This document shows positions 10,999 to 20,240 of a DNA stretch of 42,404 nt, piece after piece (positions within the stretch are counted from its first letter, which is position 1; every line of letters begins with the position of its first letter). The notes beneath the pieces were generated by a model, which ran no database searches, was not told the origin of the DNA, and saw nothing but the letters and a program-made list of their open reading frames with translations. This DNA is from Synechococcus sp. BO 8801 (GTDB taxonomy: Bacteria; Cyanobacteriota; Cyanobacteriia; PCC-6307; Cyanobiaceae): NCBI RefSeq assembly GCF_002252675.1, contig NZ_NQKY01000024.1:1-42404 (forward strand), written 5' to 3'. The translations under genes and the position numbers were made by a program.

Positions 10999-12314
10999 CC
11001 TGCGTCCTGTTCCTGCTGGCGCAGCAGCGAGCGGGCCCGGTGGGCCCGGTCCTCGGCCTCGGCCATCACGGTGTCCTTGGCGATCAGCAGCTCGCCGGGG
11101 GGACCTTCGAGCAGGGCGGTGTTGAGGGCGATGCGGCCCCGGGCGGGGTCGACGGCGGTGATCAGGGCCTTGAGGTGCTCACCCTGCTGGAACGCCTCGC
11201 GCAGATCCCTCAGGGCACCGCCGGTGATCGAGGACTGGTGCAGCAGGCCGCTGACACCGCCCAGGTCGACGAAGAAGCCGTAGGGCTTGATCGACACCAC
11301 CTGGCCTTCCACGAGCTGGCCCACCTCCAGGGTGGCGAAACGGGCGGCGGTGGCGGCCCGCTTCTCCGAGAGCACCAGCTTGCGGGTCTCGGCGTTGACC
11401 TCCAGGAAGGCGACGCCCAGGGTCTGGCCGACGAGGGCCTCATGGTTCTCGCCCTCGTTGAGCTGGGAGCGGGGGATGAAGCCCCGCAGACCCTCCAGGT
11501 CGCAGGTGACACCGCCGCGGTTGAAGCCGTTCACCTTGACCTGCACCACCTTGCCCTCCTTCTCCAGCTGGCGGACCTTCTCCCAGCTCTGGCGCAGGGC
11601 CAGGGCGCGGGCGCTGATCGTCACCATGCCGTCGGCGTTCTGCTCGCGGGTGACGAGCACCTCGATCGGCAGCCCCTTCGGGAAGCGCTCCTTGAGGTTG
11701 GTGATCACCCCCAGGCCGCACTCGCTCTTGGGCATGAAACCGGGGGCCTTGCCGCCGATGTCCACATAGACGCCGTCGCTCTCCATGCCGATCACCACCC
11801 CCTGGACCACCTCGCCGGTGGTGCCCACCGGGGCGTTCTCATCGAGGGCGGCGAGGAAGGCCTCCTCGTCGAAGTCGAAATCGTCGACGGTGCGGGCCTG
11901 GCGGGAGGACTCCCCAGGGGCGGCCTCGGTGGCGGCGGGGGCCCGGCCGGCCGAGCGCGCCGAACCGCCGCGCCGGTCGGGGGCCGGACCGAGCAGATCG
12001 GCCATCGTCAGGCCCTCGATGCCCGCCAGATCAAAGCGGTCGTCATCGTCCGCGGCGGGCGAGGGGGGGCGCACCGGTGCGGCGACCGGAGCGGGGGCCA
12101 CAGGGCCGGAGGCCGCAGCTGGGGCGCTGGCCGGGCCGGAGGCGGTGGGGGCGAGGGGGGGGTCGGGCGCCGCCTCGTCCTCCTTCTTGATCATCAACAC
12201 CTGGGGGGGCTTGCGCAGCGGCGCCGGGGCCGAACCGGCAGGCCTCGCCGGCGGCGTGGGGCGCTGGGCGGGGTTCCGGGGCTGACGCGGCGCGGGGTTG
12301 CCGGTTCCTGCCAT
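10995..12314 (-). CDS. S1-domain RNA-binding protein (ribosomal protein S1 homologue, cyanobacterial rps1b/Nbp1-like)
   Basis: A 439-aa protein with a long Pro/Ala-rich, probably disordered N-terminal third, an acidic patch (VDDFDFDEEAFLAAL), and three S1 OB-fold units. The first contains GVVIGMESDGVYVDIGGKAP, the second VKVNGFNRGGVTCDLEGLRG and the third GQVVSIKPYGFFVDLGGVSG. The third is the most canonical RNA-binding unit. The ATG lies ahead of the basic-proline stretch. A candidate -10 (TACAGT) sits about 30 bases upstream. Reading can be extended in frame further upstream, but that region is occupied by the divergent creatininase gene. It probably acts in translation initiation or mRNA stability. 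Confidence 0.88.
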   Translation of the reverse strand: MAGTGNPAPRQPRNPAQRPTPPARPAGSAPAPLRKPPQVLMIKKEDEAAPDPPLAPTASGPASAPAAASGPVAPAPVAAPVRPPSPAADDDDRFDLAGIEGLTMADLLGPAPDRRGGSARSAGRAPAATEAAPGESSRQARTVDDFDFDEEAFLAALDENAPVGTTGEVVQGVVIGMESDGVYVDIGGKAPGFMPKSECGLGVITNLKERFPKGLPIEVLVTREQNADGMVTISARALALRQSWEKVRQLEKEGKVVQVKVNGFNRGGVTCDLEGLRGFIPRSQLNEGENHEALVGQTLGVAFLEVNAETRKLVLSEKRAATAARFATLEVGQLVEGQVVSIKPYGFFVDLGGVSGLLHQSSITGGALRDLREAFQQGEHLKALITAVDPARGRIALNTALLEGPPGELLIAKDTVMAEAEDRAHRARSLLRQQEQDAG

Positions 12315-12344
12315 GGAGGTCCTCAGCGAAGCACGGGGCTCCAC

Positions 12345-12350
12345 ACTGTA
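12345..12350 (-). promoter_or_regulatory. Candidate -10 element for the S1-domain gene
   Basis: TACAGT on the minus strand, about 30 bases before the ATG, in the 72-base gap between divergent genes. Four of six bases match TATAAT. No clear -35 was found. Confidence 0.35.
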
Positions 12351-12386
12351 CGAATCACCCTTCTGAGGCCGCTCCTCCCCCCGCCG

Positions 12387-13193
12387 ATGCCCCCCAGCAC
12401 CGAGCGACGCCTCGCCAGCCTCAGCTGGACCACCGTGCGTGAGCAGGCGGCCCGTCCGGGCAGCACGGTGCTCTGGCCCCTGGGCGCCGTCGAGCAGCAC
12501 GGTCCGCTGCTGCCCCTCGGCACCGATGCCCTGTTCGCCGAACGGGTGGCCGCCGCAGTGCTGGACCGGCTCGATCCCGACCTGCCGATCTGGCGTCTGC
12601 CGCTGCAGAGCCTCGGCTTCTCCCCGGAGCACCTGGGCTTCCCGGGAACCCTGAGCCTGCCGGCCGAGCTGCTGATCGACCTGGTGCGCGCCGTCGGCAA
12701 AGGGGTCGCGGCGGCGGGCTTCCAGCGGCTGGTGCTCTTCAACGCCCATGGCGGCCAGATCGGCCTGCTGGAGGCGGCGGCCCGGGAGCTGCGGGTGCTG
12801 GAACCCGCCCTGGCGGTGCTGCCCTGCTTCCTGTGGCGCGGCGTCGATGGACTGGGGGCGCTGATTCCCGAACCGGAACGCAGCAACGGCCTCCACGCCG
12901 GTCTGGCCGAGACCAGCCTGATGCTGTTTCTCGAACCGGGCACCGCCGGGCCCCTCCCCGCCGCCGACGGCCCCGGCGAAGGCCAGGCCCCACCGGCCGG
13001 CTGGAGCCTGGAAGGGGCCTGCCCCAGCGCCTGGCGCACGCAGGAGATCAGTGCCAGCGGCGTGATCGGGGATCCGTCCGGCGCCAGCGAAGCACTGGGC
13101 CGCGAGCTGTTCGGCCGGCTGGTGGAGAGCTGGGAGCGACGGCTGGAGGCCCTGCTGCACAGCAACTGGCCGCCGACATCCGGCGGAGCGTGA
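12387..13193 (+). CDS. Creatininase-family amidohydrolase
   Basis: A 268-aa protein with the family signatures [20 protein letters not shown] (metal-binding Glu, His and Asp), [18 protein letters not shown] and [13 protein letters not shown]. Family members hydrolyse cyclic or linear amides, including creatinine and formamidopyrimidine intermediates of flavin/F420 pathways. The substrate here is unknown. The frame is open far upstream, but the conserved fold begins at [10 protein letters not shown], so the ATG at 12387 is chosen. It is divergent from the S1-domain gene. Its stop codon lies two bases before the putative -10 of ado. Confidence 0.85.
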   Translation: MPPSTERRLASLSWTTVREQAARPGSTVLWPLGAVEQHGPLLPLGTDALFAERVAAAVLDRLDPDLPIWRLPLQSLGFSPEHLGFPGTLSLPAELLIDLVRAVGKGVAAAGFQRLVLFNAHGGQIGLLEAAARELRVLEPALAVLPCFLWRGVDGLGALIPEPERSNGLHAGLAETSLMLFLEPGTAGPLPAADGPGEGQAPPAGWSLEGACPSAWRTQEISASGVIGDPSGASEALGRELFGRLVESWERRLEALLHSNWPPTSGGA

Positions 13194-13194
13194 C

Positions 13195-13200
13195 TAAAGT
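13195..13200 (+). promoter_or_regulatory. Candidate -10 element for ado
   Basis: TAAAGT (four of six matches to TATAAT) begins just after the upstream stop codon and lies 28 bases before the ado ATG. A -35 is not evident. A separate promoter here would let ado be expressed independently of the creatininase gene. Confidence 0.4.
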
Positions 13201-13228
13201 CGTGGGATTGCTTATCCCCGTGGTTCCC

Positions 13229-13969
13229 ATGCCCACCGTCGCAACCACCACGTCCGTCGATTCCTCCCTGGATCCGGTGGGCCCGATCGAGGGGAGCGAC
13301 CTGCCCGACTTCACCACCGACGCCTACAAGGACGCCTACAGCCGCATCAACGCGATCGTCATCGAAGGTGAGCAGGAAGCTCACGACAACTACATGTCCC
13401 TCGGCACCCTGCTGCCCGACCAGGCCGAGGAACTGGCCCGCCTGGCCCGCATGGAGCTGAAGCACATGAAGGGCTTCACCGCCTGCGGCAACAACCTCGG
13501 CGTCACCGCCGACATGCCCTTCGCCCAGGAGTTCTTCTCCCCCCTGCGCAACAACTTCCAGGCGGCCCTCCAGGAGGGCAAGGTGGTCACCTGCCTGCTG
13601 ATCCAGGCCCTGCTGATCGAAGCCTTCGCCATCTCGGCCTACCACATCTATATCCCTGTGGCCGATCCGTTCGCCCGCAAGATCACCGAAGGGGTCGTCA
13701 AGGACGAGTACACCCACCTCAACTACGGCCAGGAGTGGCTCAAGGCCCATCTCGAGGAGTCCCGGGCCGAGCTGGAGCAGGCCAACCGCGACAACCTCCC
13801 CCACGTGCGCCGCATGCTCGAGCGGGTGGCCGCCGACGCCGCCGTGCTCCACATGGAGAAGGAAGACCTGATCGAGGATTTCCTGATCGCCTACCAGGAC
13901 GCCCTCACCGACATCGGCTTCACCCCCAGGGAGATCGCCCGGATGGCCGCCGCGGCCCTGGTGGGCTGA
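13229..13969 (+). CDS. ado: Aldehyde-deformylating oxygenase (alkane synthesis)
   Basis: Non-heme diiron enzyme converting C16-C18 fatty aldehydes to alkanes plus formate, using O2 and a ferredoxin system. The 246-aa product carries all six expected iron ligands: Glu48 in [11 protein letters not shown], Glu76 and His79 in MELKHM, Glu131 in [12 protein letters not shown], and Glu160 and His163 in [11 protein letters not shown]. Their spacing is the same as in characterised homologues. The ATG gives a short acidic N-terminus of normal length. Reading continues upstream in frame but without conservation. It sits 83 bases ahead of aar, the usual partner order. Confidence 0.96.
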   Translation: MPTVATTTSVDSSLDPVGPIEGSDLPDFTTDAYKDAYSRINAIVIEGEQEAHDNYMSLGTLLPDQAEELARLARMELKHMKGFTACGNNLGVTADMPFAQEFFSPLRNNFQAALQEGKVVTCLLIQALLIEAFAISAYHIYIPVADPFARKITEGVVKDEYTHLNYGQEWLKAHLEESRAELEQANRDNLPHVRRMLERVAADAAVLHMEKEDLIEDFLIAYQDALTDIGFTPREIARMAAAALVG

Positions 13970-14052
13970 GCCGCCCCCCTTCCCCACCCCTGGGGAGGAT
14001 GTAGCGTCGGCGACATCCGGCCCCGCCCCTGCCGCCGCTTTCTCCTTCCTGC

Positions 14053-15102
14053 ATGTTCGGCCTGATCGGTCATTCCACCAGCTTTGAGTCGGCCCGGAAC
14101 CTGGCGCGAAGCCTCGGTTTCGAGGAGTACGCGGAGGGGGATCTGGACATGTGGTGCAGCGCTCCGCCCCAGCTGGTGGAGCGGATCAGTGTCACCAGCC
14201 CCACGGGCAAGCGCATCGAAGGCGCCTACATCGACTCGGTGTTCGTACCCGAGATGCTGAGCCGCTTCAAGACGGCCAAGCGCAAGGTGCTCAACGCCAT
14301 GGAGCTGGCCCAGAAGACCGGCATCGACATCACCGCCCTGGGGGGCTTCACCTCAATCATCTTCGAGGACTTCAAGCTGCTGCGGGAGCAGCAGGTGCGG
14401 GCCACCACCCTCGACTGGACGCGCTTCACCACGGGCAACACCCACACCGCATGGGTTCTCTGCCGTCAGGTGGAGGACAATGCCCCGAAGCTGGGCATCG
14501 ACCTGCGCCGGGCGAAGGTGGCAGTGGTGGGCGCCACCGGTGACATCGGCAGCGCCGTCTGCCGCTGGCTCGCCCAGCGCAGCGGCGTGCAGGAGCTGCT
14601 GCTGGTGGCCCGCCGGCCCCAGCCTCTCGCTGATCTCCAGCAGGAGCTCGGTGGTGGTCGCATCCTGCCCCTGGAAAACGCCCTGGCCGAAGCCGACGTG
14701 GTGGTCTGGGTCGCCAGCCTGGCCCAGGCCAGCAACATCGACCCCAGCCAGCTGCCCCGTCCCTGCCTGATGGTCGACGGCGGCTACCCCAAGAACCTGG
14801 ACACCAGGGCCGCCGGCGACGGCATCCACGTGCTCAAGGGCGGCATCGTCGAATTCGGCTCCGACATCGGCTGGCAGATGATGGAAGCCGCTGAGATGGC
14901 CAAACCGCAGCGCCAGATGTTCGCCTGCTTCGCCGAAGCGATGCTGCTGGAGTTCGAAGGGCTGCACACCAACTTCAGCTGGGGCCGCAACAACATCACC
15001 CTCGAGAAGATGGACCTGATCGGCGCCGCCTCCCTTCGCCACGGTTTCCAGGCCCTCGGCCTGGAAGTCCCGGCACCGATCCCCAGTCTCTCCATCACCT
15101 GA
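14053..15102 (+). CDS. aar: Long-chain acyl-ACP reductase (aldehyde-forming)
   Basis: NADPH-dependent reductase that makes fatty aldehydes from acyl-ACP for the adjacent oxygenase. The 349-aa protein starts with [21 protein letters not shown], typical of the family. It has a Rossmann motif [19 protein letters not shown] near residues 156-174 and the probable acyl-accepting Cys292 in [11 protein letters not shown], which corresponds to the catalytic Cys294 of the S. elongatus enzyme. The [16 protein letters not shown] segment is also conserved. It lies between ado and accA, matching the arrangement known from many cyanobacteria. Confidence 0.96.
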   Translation: MFGLIGHSTSFESARNLARSLGFEEYAEGDLDMWCSAPPQLVERISVTSPTGKRIEGAYIDSVFVPEMLSRFKTAKRKVLNAMELAQKTGIDITALGGFTSIIFEDFKLLREQQVRATTLDWTRFTTGNTHTAWVLCRQVEDNAPKLGIDLRRAKVAVVGATGDIGSAVCRWLAQRSGVQELLLVARRPQPLADLQQELGGGRILPLENALAEADVVVWVASLAQASNIDPSQLPRPCLMVDGGYPKNLDTRAAGDGIHVLKGGIVEFGSDIGWQMMEAAEMAKPQRQMFACFAEAMLLEFEGLHTNFSWGRNNITLEKMDLIGAASLRHGFQALGLEVPAPIPSLSIT

Positions 15103-15121
15103 TCCCCCCGCCTGAGAGCCC

Positions 15122-16111
15122 ATGGCCCGCCGCGTTCTGCTGGACTTCGAGAAACCGCTGGTGGAGCTCGAGGAGCAGATCGAGCAGATCCGCCAGCTGG
15201 CCCGTGATTCCGAGGTGGACGTGAGCCAGCAGCTGCTGCAGCTGGAAACCCTCGCCACCCGGCGGCGGGAGGAGATCTTCAGCTCCCTCTCCCCGGCCCA
15301 GAAGATCCAGGTGGCCCGCCACCCCCAGCGGCCCAGCACCCTCGATTACATCCAGGTCATCACCGACGAGTGGATCGAACTGCACGGCGACCGCCGCGGC
15401 AACGACGATCGCGCCCTGGTGGGCGGTGTGGGTCGCATCGGCGACCAGCCCGTGGTGCTGCTCGGCCACCAGAAGGGCCGCGACATGAAGGAGAACGTGG
15501 CGCGCAACTTCGGCATGGCCTCCCCGGGCGGCTACCGCAAGGCGCTGCGGCTGATGGAGCACGCCGATCGCTTCCGCCTGCCGATCCTCAGCTTCATCGA
15601 CACCCCCGGGGCCTATGCCGGCGTCAAGGCCGAGGAGGAGGGCCAGGGGGAGGCGATCGCCGTGAACCTGCGCGAGATGTTCCGGCTGCGGGTGCCGATC
15701 ATCGCCGTGGTGATCGGGGAAGGAGGCTCCGGCGGCGCCCTGGGTATCGGCGTGGCCGACCGCCTGCTGATGTTCGAGCACAGCGTCTACACGGTGGCCA
15801 GCCCCGAGGCCTGCGCCTCGATCCTCTGGCGCGATGCGGGCAAGGCCCCCGCCGCCGCCGAGGCCCTGCGCATCACCGGCGCCGATCTTCTGCAGCTCGG
15901 GCTGGTGGATGCCCTGCTCAAGGAACCCTCCGGGGGCAACCACTGGGCGCCGATGCAGGCCGCCGAAACGCTGCGCCAGGCCCTGCTCAGCCACCTCGCG
16001 GAGCTGCAGAGCTGCAGTGAATCCGCCCTGCTGGAGGCCCGCTACGCCAAGTTCCGGCGCATGGGCCAGGTCCTCGAGGGGGCGACGCCGGATCCCGCCC
16101 ACGCACCGTAG
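15122..16111 (+). CDS. accA: Acetyl-CoA carboxylase carboxyltransferase subunit alpha
   Basis: Alpha subunit of the carboxyltransferase that moves CO2 from biotin to acetyl-CoA, giving malonyl-CoA for fatty-acid synthesis. The 329-aa product has an N-terminal helical segment ([19 protein letters not shown]), the [15 protein letters not shown] region, [28 protein letters not shown] and the [19 protein letters not shown] oxyanion-hole motif. Only 19 bases separate it from aar, so malonyl-CoA supply and acyl-ACP reduction are likely co-transcribed. Confidence 0.96.
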   Translation: MARRVLLDFEKPLVELEEQIEQIRQLARDSEVDVSQQLLQLETLATRRREEIFSSLSPAQKIQVARHPQRPSTLDYIQVITDEWIELHGDRRGNDDRALVGGVGRIGDQPVVLLGHQKGRDMKENVARNFGMASPGGYRKALRLMEHADRFRLPILSFIDTPGAYAGVKAEEEGQGEAIAVNLREMFRLRVPIIAVVIGEGGSGGALGIGVADRLLMFEHSVYTVASPEACASILWRDAGKAPAAAEALRITGADLLQLGLVDALLKEPSGGNHWAPMQAAETLRQALLSHLAELQSCSESALLEARYAKFRRMGQVLEGATPDPAHAP

Positions 16112-16137
16112 GGTTTGGCTCCCTGCCGCACCGCCCT

Positions 16138-16848
16138 TTGCCCGTCGCCCTGATCACCGGTGCCTCCCGCGGCATCGGCGCTGCCACCGCGCGGCGCTTC
16201 GCCGCCGAGGGCTACGACCTGCTGCTGGTGGCCCGCACGCTGGCCGACCTTGACGGGCTCGCCTCCGAGCTTCGCGGCCTGGGCCGCCGCGTCGAGACCC
16301 TGGCCCTTGACCTGAGCCACCCGGAGGCGATTGCCCCTGCCCTGGCCGAACTGCTCGGGCGCGGTCTGGTGCCTTCGGTGGTGATCAACAACGCCGGTGC
16401 CGCCTGGACCGGCCCCCTGGCGGCGATGCCGGTCGAGCGCTGGCAATGGCTGCTGCAGCTCAACCTCACCAGCGTCTTCCAGGTCTGCCAGGCGGTGCTG
16501 CCGGCCCTGAGCCAGGCGGGTGGCGGGCGGATCATCAACGTCAGCAGCCATGCCGCCCGCAACGCCTTTCCCGAGTGGGGGGCCTACTGCGTCAGCAAAG
16601 CCGCCCTGGCCTCCTTCAGCCGCTGCCTCGAGGCGGAGGAGCGTTCCGCCGGCATCGCCGTGAGCACCCTCACCCTGGGGGCGGTGAATACACCCCTCTG
16701 GGACAGTGAAACCGTCCACAGTTCCTTCGACCGACGTGCCATGCTTTCAGCCGAGCAGGTCGCCGAATCCCTGCTCTACCTTGCGCGGCAACCCCACAGC
16801 CAGACGGTTGAGGACCTCACCCTGATGCCGGCCGCCGGAGCCTTCTAA
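16138..16848 (+). CDS. Short-chain dehydrogenase/reductase
   Basis: A 236-aa classical SDR. The NAD(P) motif TGASRGIGAATARRF is at the N-terminus, NNAGAAWTG follows, then the catalytic Ser in INVSSHAARNAF and the YCVSKAALASF segment (YxxxK). The Arg residues after the Gly-rich loop favour NADPH. The substrate is not known. Cyanobacterial operons with ado/aar/accA often contain a gene of this type. The start is a TTG, since no ATG or GTG precedes the VALITGAS strand in frame. The spacing to folE is eight bases. Confidence 0.88.
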   Translation: MPVALITGASRGIGAATARRFAAEGYDLLLVARTLADLDGLASELRGLGRRVETLALDLSHPEAIAPALAELLGRGLVPSVVINNAGAAWTGPLAAMPVERWQWLLQLNLTSVFQVCQAVLPALSQAGGGRIINVSSHAARNAFPEWGAYCVSKAALASFSRCLEAEERSAGIAVSTLTLGAVNTPLWDSETVHSSFDRRAMLSAEQVAESLLYLARQPHSQTVEDLTLMPAAGAF

Positions 16849-16856
16849 CCCCCCTT

Positions 16857-17600
16857 ATGACATCCACCCTCCCCACTGGCCTAAGCGCCCGTCAGGCCGC
16901 TCCCGTCACGACCCCCATCCCCGTCAGCCTGCGGATCCGCGAACGGCTGCAGAAGGAAGGGGTCCCGTTTCTGGCCAACGACAACATCTCCGAACACCTG
17001 CGCGAGGGTGAGCTCGACCAGCTGGAGATCGAGGTGGCCGGCAAGGTGCGCGACCTGCTGCGCAGCCTGGTGATCGATATCGAGAACGACCACAACACCG
17101 AGGAGACGGCCGAGCGGGTCGCCAAGATGTACCTCCACGAGGTGTTCAAGGGCCGCTACCACGAGCAGCCGAAGATCGCCAGCTTCCCCAACGTGAAGCA
17201 GCTCGATGAGATCTACACCGTCGGGCCCATCTCCATCCGTTCCGCCTGTTCCCACCACCTGGTGCCGATCCTCGGCAACTGCTGGATCGGCATCAAACCC
17301 GGTGAGCGGGTGATCGGCCTGTCGAAGTTCTCCCGCGTCGCCGACTGGGTCTTCTCCCGGCCCCACATCCAGGAGGAGGCGGTGATCATCCTCGCCAACG
17401 AGATCGAGCGACTCTGCGAGCCCCTCGGACTGGCGATCCTGGTCAAGGCCCAGCACTACTGCATGAAATGGCGCGGGGTGAAGGAGCCCCAGACCAGCAT
17501 GGTCAACTCGGTCGTGCGCGGTGATTTCCGCCACGACCCGAGCCTCAAGCAGGAGTTCTTCGAGCTCGTACGTCAGCAGGAGGCCCTGCTCAGTACCTGA
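16857..17600 (+). CDS. folE: GTP cyclohydrolase I
   Basis: Converts GTP to 7,8-dihydroneopterin triphosphate, the entry to folate and pterin synthesis. The 247-aa product has the zinc-site motif IRSACSHHLVPILG (Cys and His), GLSKFSRVADWVFSRP, and AQHYCMKWRGVKE with the third ligand Cys. A non-conserved N-terminal stretch of about 30 residues precedes the domain. It is the last gene of the ado-aar-accA-SDR-folE run. The exported-protein gene that follows is on the opposite strand. Confidence 0.95.
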   Translation: MTSTLPTGLSARQAAPVTTPIPVSLRIRERLQKEGVPFLANDNISEHLREGELDQLEIEVAGKVRDLLRSLVIDIENDHNTEETAERVAKMYLHEVFKGRYHEQPKIASFPNVKQLDEIYTVGPISIRSACSHHLVPILGNCWIGIKPGERVIGLSKFSRVADWVFSRPHIQEEAVIILANEIERLCEPLGLAILVKAQHYCMKWRGVKEPQTSMVNSVVRGDFRHDPSLKQEFFELVRQQEALLST

Positions 17601-17606
17601 GCCGGC

Positions 17607-18155
17607 TCAGTTCCCTGGACGGGGCGCCACCGGGCCCACCACCTGGGAGACGCTGCGCTGGCTACCCCCAGGGGTCGGCACCGCCACCACCACCATCACC
17701 TGGGAGGCCACATCGGCAGGGGTGAGGGCGTAGGTGGGGCCGCTGGCCCCCTGGATCAGCTGCCACTGAACCTGTCCGGGGGACAGCCGGTACCAGTGGA
17801 AGGCGCTCGGGGGCAGGGAGGCCAGCCCTTCGGCGGCCGCCGTGGCCTGCAGAAGGGCCCCCTGCATGGCTTGGCCCTGGAGCAGGAGCTGGTCGAGTCC
17901 GGTGATCCGCTGCTCCACCGCCCCCTCGAGCCGCTGATCGCCGGCGATCTGCTGGCGCAGCAGCTGGATCTGCTGCTGGGGGTCGGCCGTCACCCCGGGG
18001 ACGCACTGGAGTGTGCCGTCCACCAGCTGGCAGCCCACCAGGTCCTGGGCCCGGAGCCCGGGAGCCCCCGGCAGTGCGGCCAGCAGCAGGGCCAGGGGCA
18101 GGGCGGCGCGGGCTCGCGAAGGGCGGCGGAGGAAGGCCAAGTGGTGATCAGGCAT
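17607..18155 (-). CDS. Conserved-looking exported protein of unknown function
   Basis: A 182-aa product with a signal peptide: basic FLRRPSRARAALPL, a hydrophobic core LALLLAALPG, and an AQD cleavage region. The mature part has two Cys (CQLVDGTLQC), which may form a disulfide in the periplasm. A Gln-rich helical segment (QQIQLLRQQIAGDQRLEGA) and a beta-rich C-terminus (FHWYRLSPGQVQWQLI) follow. No catalytic motif was recognised. The ATG after a minus-strand gap of about 40 bases from trpF is chosen because it starts the signal peptide. Confidence 0.65.
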   Translation of the reverse strand: MPDHHLAFLRRPSRARAALPLALLLAALPGAPGLRAQDLVGCQLVDGTLQCVPGVTADPQQQIQLLRQQIAGDQRLEGAVEQRITGLDQLLLQGQAMQGALLQATAAAEGLASLPPSAFHWYRLSPGQVQWQLIQGASGPTYALTPADVASQVMVVVAVPTPGGSQRSVSQVVGPVAPRPGN

Positions 18156-18196
18156 CGGGCTGCACCGATCCTGCACCCGGCGGGGCCAATCGCCAA

Positions 18197-18856
18197 TCAA
18201 CCGCTGCCGGATCCACGCACCGCCGCCACCAGGGCCGCGACCCGCCCCAGGTCCTTGAGGCCGGGGCGCTCCTCCAGGGCACTGGAGGCATCGAGGCCAT
18301 CGGGCTGCAGCCGGGCCAGCAGCTCGGCCACCGTCCCGGGGCCCACACCACCGGCCAGCCACCAGGGCATGGGCGGGCGGAACGCCTCCAGCCATTCGAT
18401 CGGGATCCGGTGCCCGGTCCCCCCCAGCTGGCCGGGGCACCAGGCGTCGAGCAGCAGGGCCTCCACCACGCCCGCATAGGCAGCCGCCCGCTCCAGATCC
18501 TCGGGCGTCCGCACCCGCAGGGCCTTCCAGAGGCGCACCCCCAGCCTCCCGCCCAGCTCACGGCAGCGTTCGACGCTCTCCTCACCATGCAGCTGCAGCA
18601 CCGCATGGCCCCGTCCCGCCGCCAGCTCCTCCAGCTGGTCGTCAGCGGGATCGGCCACCACCAGCACGCCGAAGCAGTCTGGGTGTCCGGCCGCCATGGC
18701 GGCGAACAATCCGGGCCGCTGCTCCGGCGGCACGTAGCGGGGCGAGCCGGGAACGGCGATGACGCCGATGGCATCGGCTCCCAGGGCCGCGATGGCGGTG
18801 GCCTGGGCCGGCTCCCGGAGCCCGCAGATCTTGAGCAGCGGAGTGGTGACCGGAAT
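18197..18856 (-). CDS. trpF: Phosphoribosylanthranilate isomerase, start codon unclear
   Basis: Isomerises phosphoribosylanthranilate in tryptophan synthesis. The (beta/alpha)8 barrel is recognisable from LLKICGLREPAQA (catalytic Cys), GADAIGVIAVPGSPRYV, VLQLHGEE, LLLDAW (catalytic Asp), WWLAGGVGPG and GLDASSALEE. The sequence is intact from LLKICG to the stop. No ATG, GTG or TTG exists in frame between the upstream TAG at 18878-18880 and the KICG motif. The end given assumes an ATT start (18856-18854), which would read IPVTTPLLKICGL. A CTG at the following Leu is another option. A sequencing error or frameshift near the start cannot be excluded. Confidence 0.85.
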   Translation of the reverse strand: MPVTTPLLKICGLREPAQATAIAALGADAIGVIAVPGSPRYVPPEQRPGLFAAMAAGHPDCFGVLVVADPADDQLEELAAGRGHAVLQLHGEESVERCRELGGRLGVRLWKALRVRTPEDLERAAAYAGVVEALLLDAWCPGQLGGTGHRIPIEWLEAFRPPMPWWLAGGVGPGTVAELLARLQPDGLDASSALEERPGLKDLGRVAALVAAVRGSGSG

Positions 18857-18878
18857 CGGGGCGGCTGGCCTGTCTTTC

Positions 18879-18884
18879 TAGGAT
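18879..18884 (+). promoter_or_regulatory. Candidate -10 element for the M50 protease gene
   Basis: TAGGAT within TTTCTAGGATGGGAC, 42 bases before the GTG start, in the short gap between divergent trpF and the protease gene. Four of six bases match TATAAT, with no clear -35. Confidence 0.3.
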
Positions 18885-18926
18885 GGGACGAACAACTCCG
18901 GCCGCGGCCGGATCTCCGAGCGGACG

Positions 18927-20240
18927 GTGCCCGTGGGTGAAGGCTGGCAACTGCTGACGATCCGCGGCATTCCCCTGCGCATCCACCCGAGCTGGTTCGT
19001 CATCCTGCTGCTCGCCACCCTGGCCTTCCAGCAGCAGTACGCCCTCAGCCTGGGCAGCCAGCTCGCCCCGGCGGCGCTCTGGGCCGTGGCCCTGGTCACG
19101 GCCCTGGCCCTGTTCGTCTCCGTGCTGCTGCATGAGCTGGGCCATTCCCTGGTGGCCCTGGGCCAGGGGGTCAAGGTGAAGAGCATCACCCTGTTCCTGC
19201 TGGGCGGCGTGGCCAGCGTGGAGCGGGAATGCTCCACCGCCCGCGGCGCCCTGATGGTGGCGGCGGCCGGACCGGCGGTGAGCCTGGTGCTCGGGTTCGG
19301 CCTGCTGGCCTCCACCCATGCCGCCAGCCATGTCGCGCCGGTGCTGGGCCAGATGGTGGAACGGCTCGGTGCCCTCAACCTGATCCTGGGCCTGTTCAAC
19401 CTGCTGCCCGGCCTGCCCCTGGATGGGGGACTGATCGTCAAAGCCCTGGTCTGGCAGTTCTCCGGCAGCCAGCGGCGCGGCGTGGAGGTGGCCAATGCCT
19501 GTGGCCGCTTCCTGTCCCTGTTCGCTGTCGGCATGGGGACGGTGCTGCTGCTGCGCGGCGGCGGCATCGCCGGCGCCTGGCTGATCCTGCTCGGCTGGTT
19601 CGGCCTCGGGGCGGCCCGCAACCAGAAGCAGATGCTGGTCGTCCAGCAGGCCCTCAAGGATCTCAAGGTCCGCGATGTGGCCCAGCGCCGCTTCCGGGTG
19701 CTGGAGGCCGACACCACCCTGCGGGAGCTGAGCCGGCTGCGCCTCGGCACGGCGCCGCCGATCGCCGAAGCCGGCGAAGGCGCTGCCCCCCCCGCCGACC
19801 AGGCGGCCAACGGCCCGGCGGAGTGGCTGCTGGTCTGCGACCGGGGTCGCTGGCAGGGGGTCATCGATGATGCGCCCCTCCAGTCCCTGCCGGTCCAGTG
19901 CTGGGACCGGGAGCGGGTGGGCGACCACCTCCAACCCCTCTCCAGCCTGCCCGCGATCCCCGAATCCGCCCCGCTCTGGCAGGCCGCCCTCCAGCTGGAC
20001 GACGGCAACCACCAGAGGCTGCTGGTGCTCAGTCCGGCGGGACTGCCCTGCGGCACCGTGGAGCGCCCCGAACTGGGGGACGCGGTGCTCAAGAAACTCG
20101 GACTGCGGCTCCCCGCCAATCTGCTCACCGTCGCCCGCCGGGAGAACGGCTACCCCCTCGGCATGGCCCTCGGTCAGGTGGCCCGCGGCATGGTCAGCTC
20201 CGGGGACGTCTCGCCGCTGACGGACTCGGTGAGCCGATAG
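18927..20240 (+). CDS. Membrane zinc metalloprotease of the M50 / site-2 protease family
   Basis: Intramembrane protease that would cleave membrane-embedded substrates, often anti-sigma factors or regulators. The 437-aa protein has the catalytic HELGH at residues 69-73 in a hydrophobic helix and the third ligand in NLLPGLPLDGG (158-168). About six transmembrane helices are seen in the first 240 residues. The C-terminal half (VRDVAQRRFRVLEADTTLRE onward) resembles a pair of divergent CBS-like units, which in this subfamily may bind nucleotides. The start is a GTG giving a short cytosolic N-terminus. The 3' end overlaps the convergent ligase gene by 47 bases. Confidence 0.88.
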   Translation: MPVGEGWQLLTIRGIPLRIHPSWFVILLLATLAFQQQYALSLGSQLAPAALWAVALVTALALFVSVLLHELGHSLVALGQGVKVKSITLFLLGGVASVERECSTARGALMVAAAGPAVSLVLGFGLLASTHAASHVAPVLGQMVERLGALNLILGLFNLLPGLPLDGGLIVKALVWQFSGSQRRGVEVANACGRFLSLFAVGMGTVLLLRGGGIAGAWLILLGWFGLGAARNQKQMLVVQQALKDLKVRDVAQRRFRVLEADTTLRELSRLRLGTAPPIAEAGEGAAPPADQAANGPAEWLLVCDRGRWQGVIDDAPLQSLPVQCWDRERVGDHLQPLSSLPAIPESAPLWQAALQLDDGNHQRLLVLSPAGLPCGTVERPELGDAVLKKLGLRLPANLLTVARRENGYPLGMALGQVARGMVSSGDVSPLTDSVSR

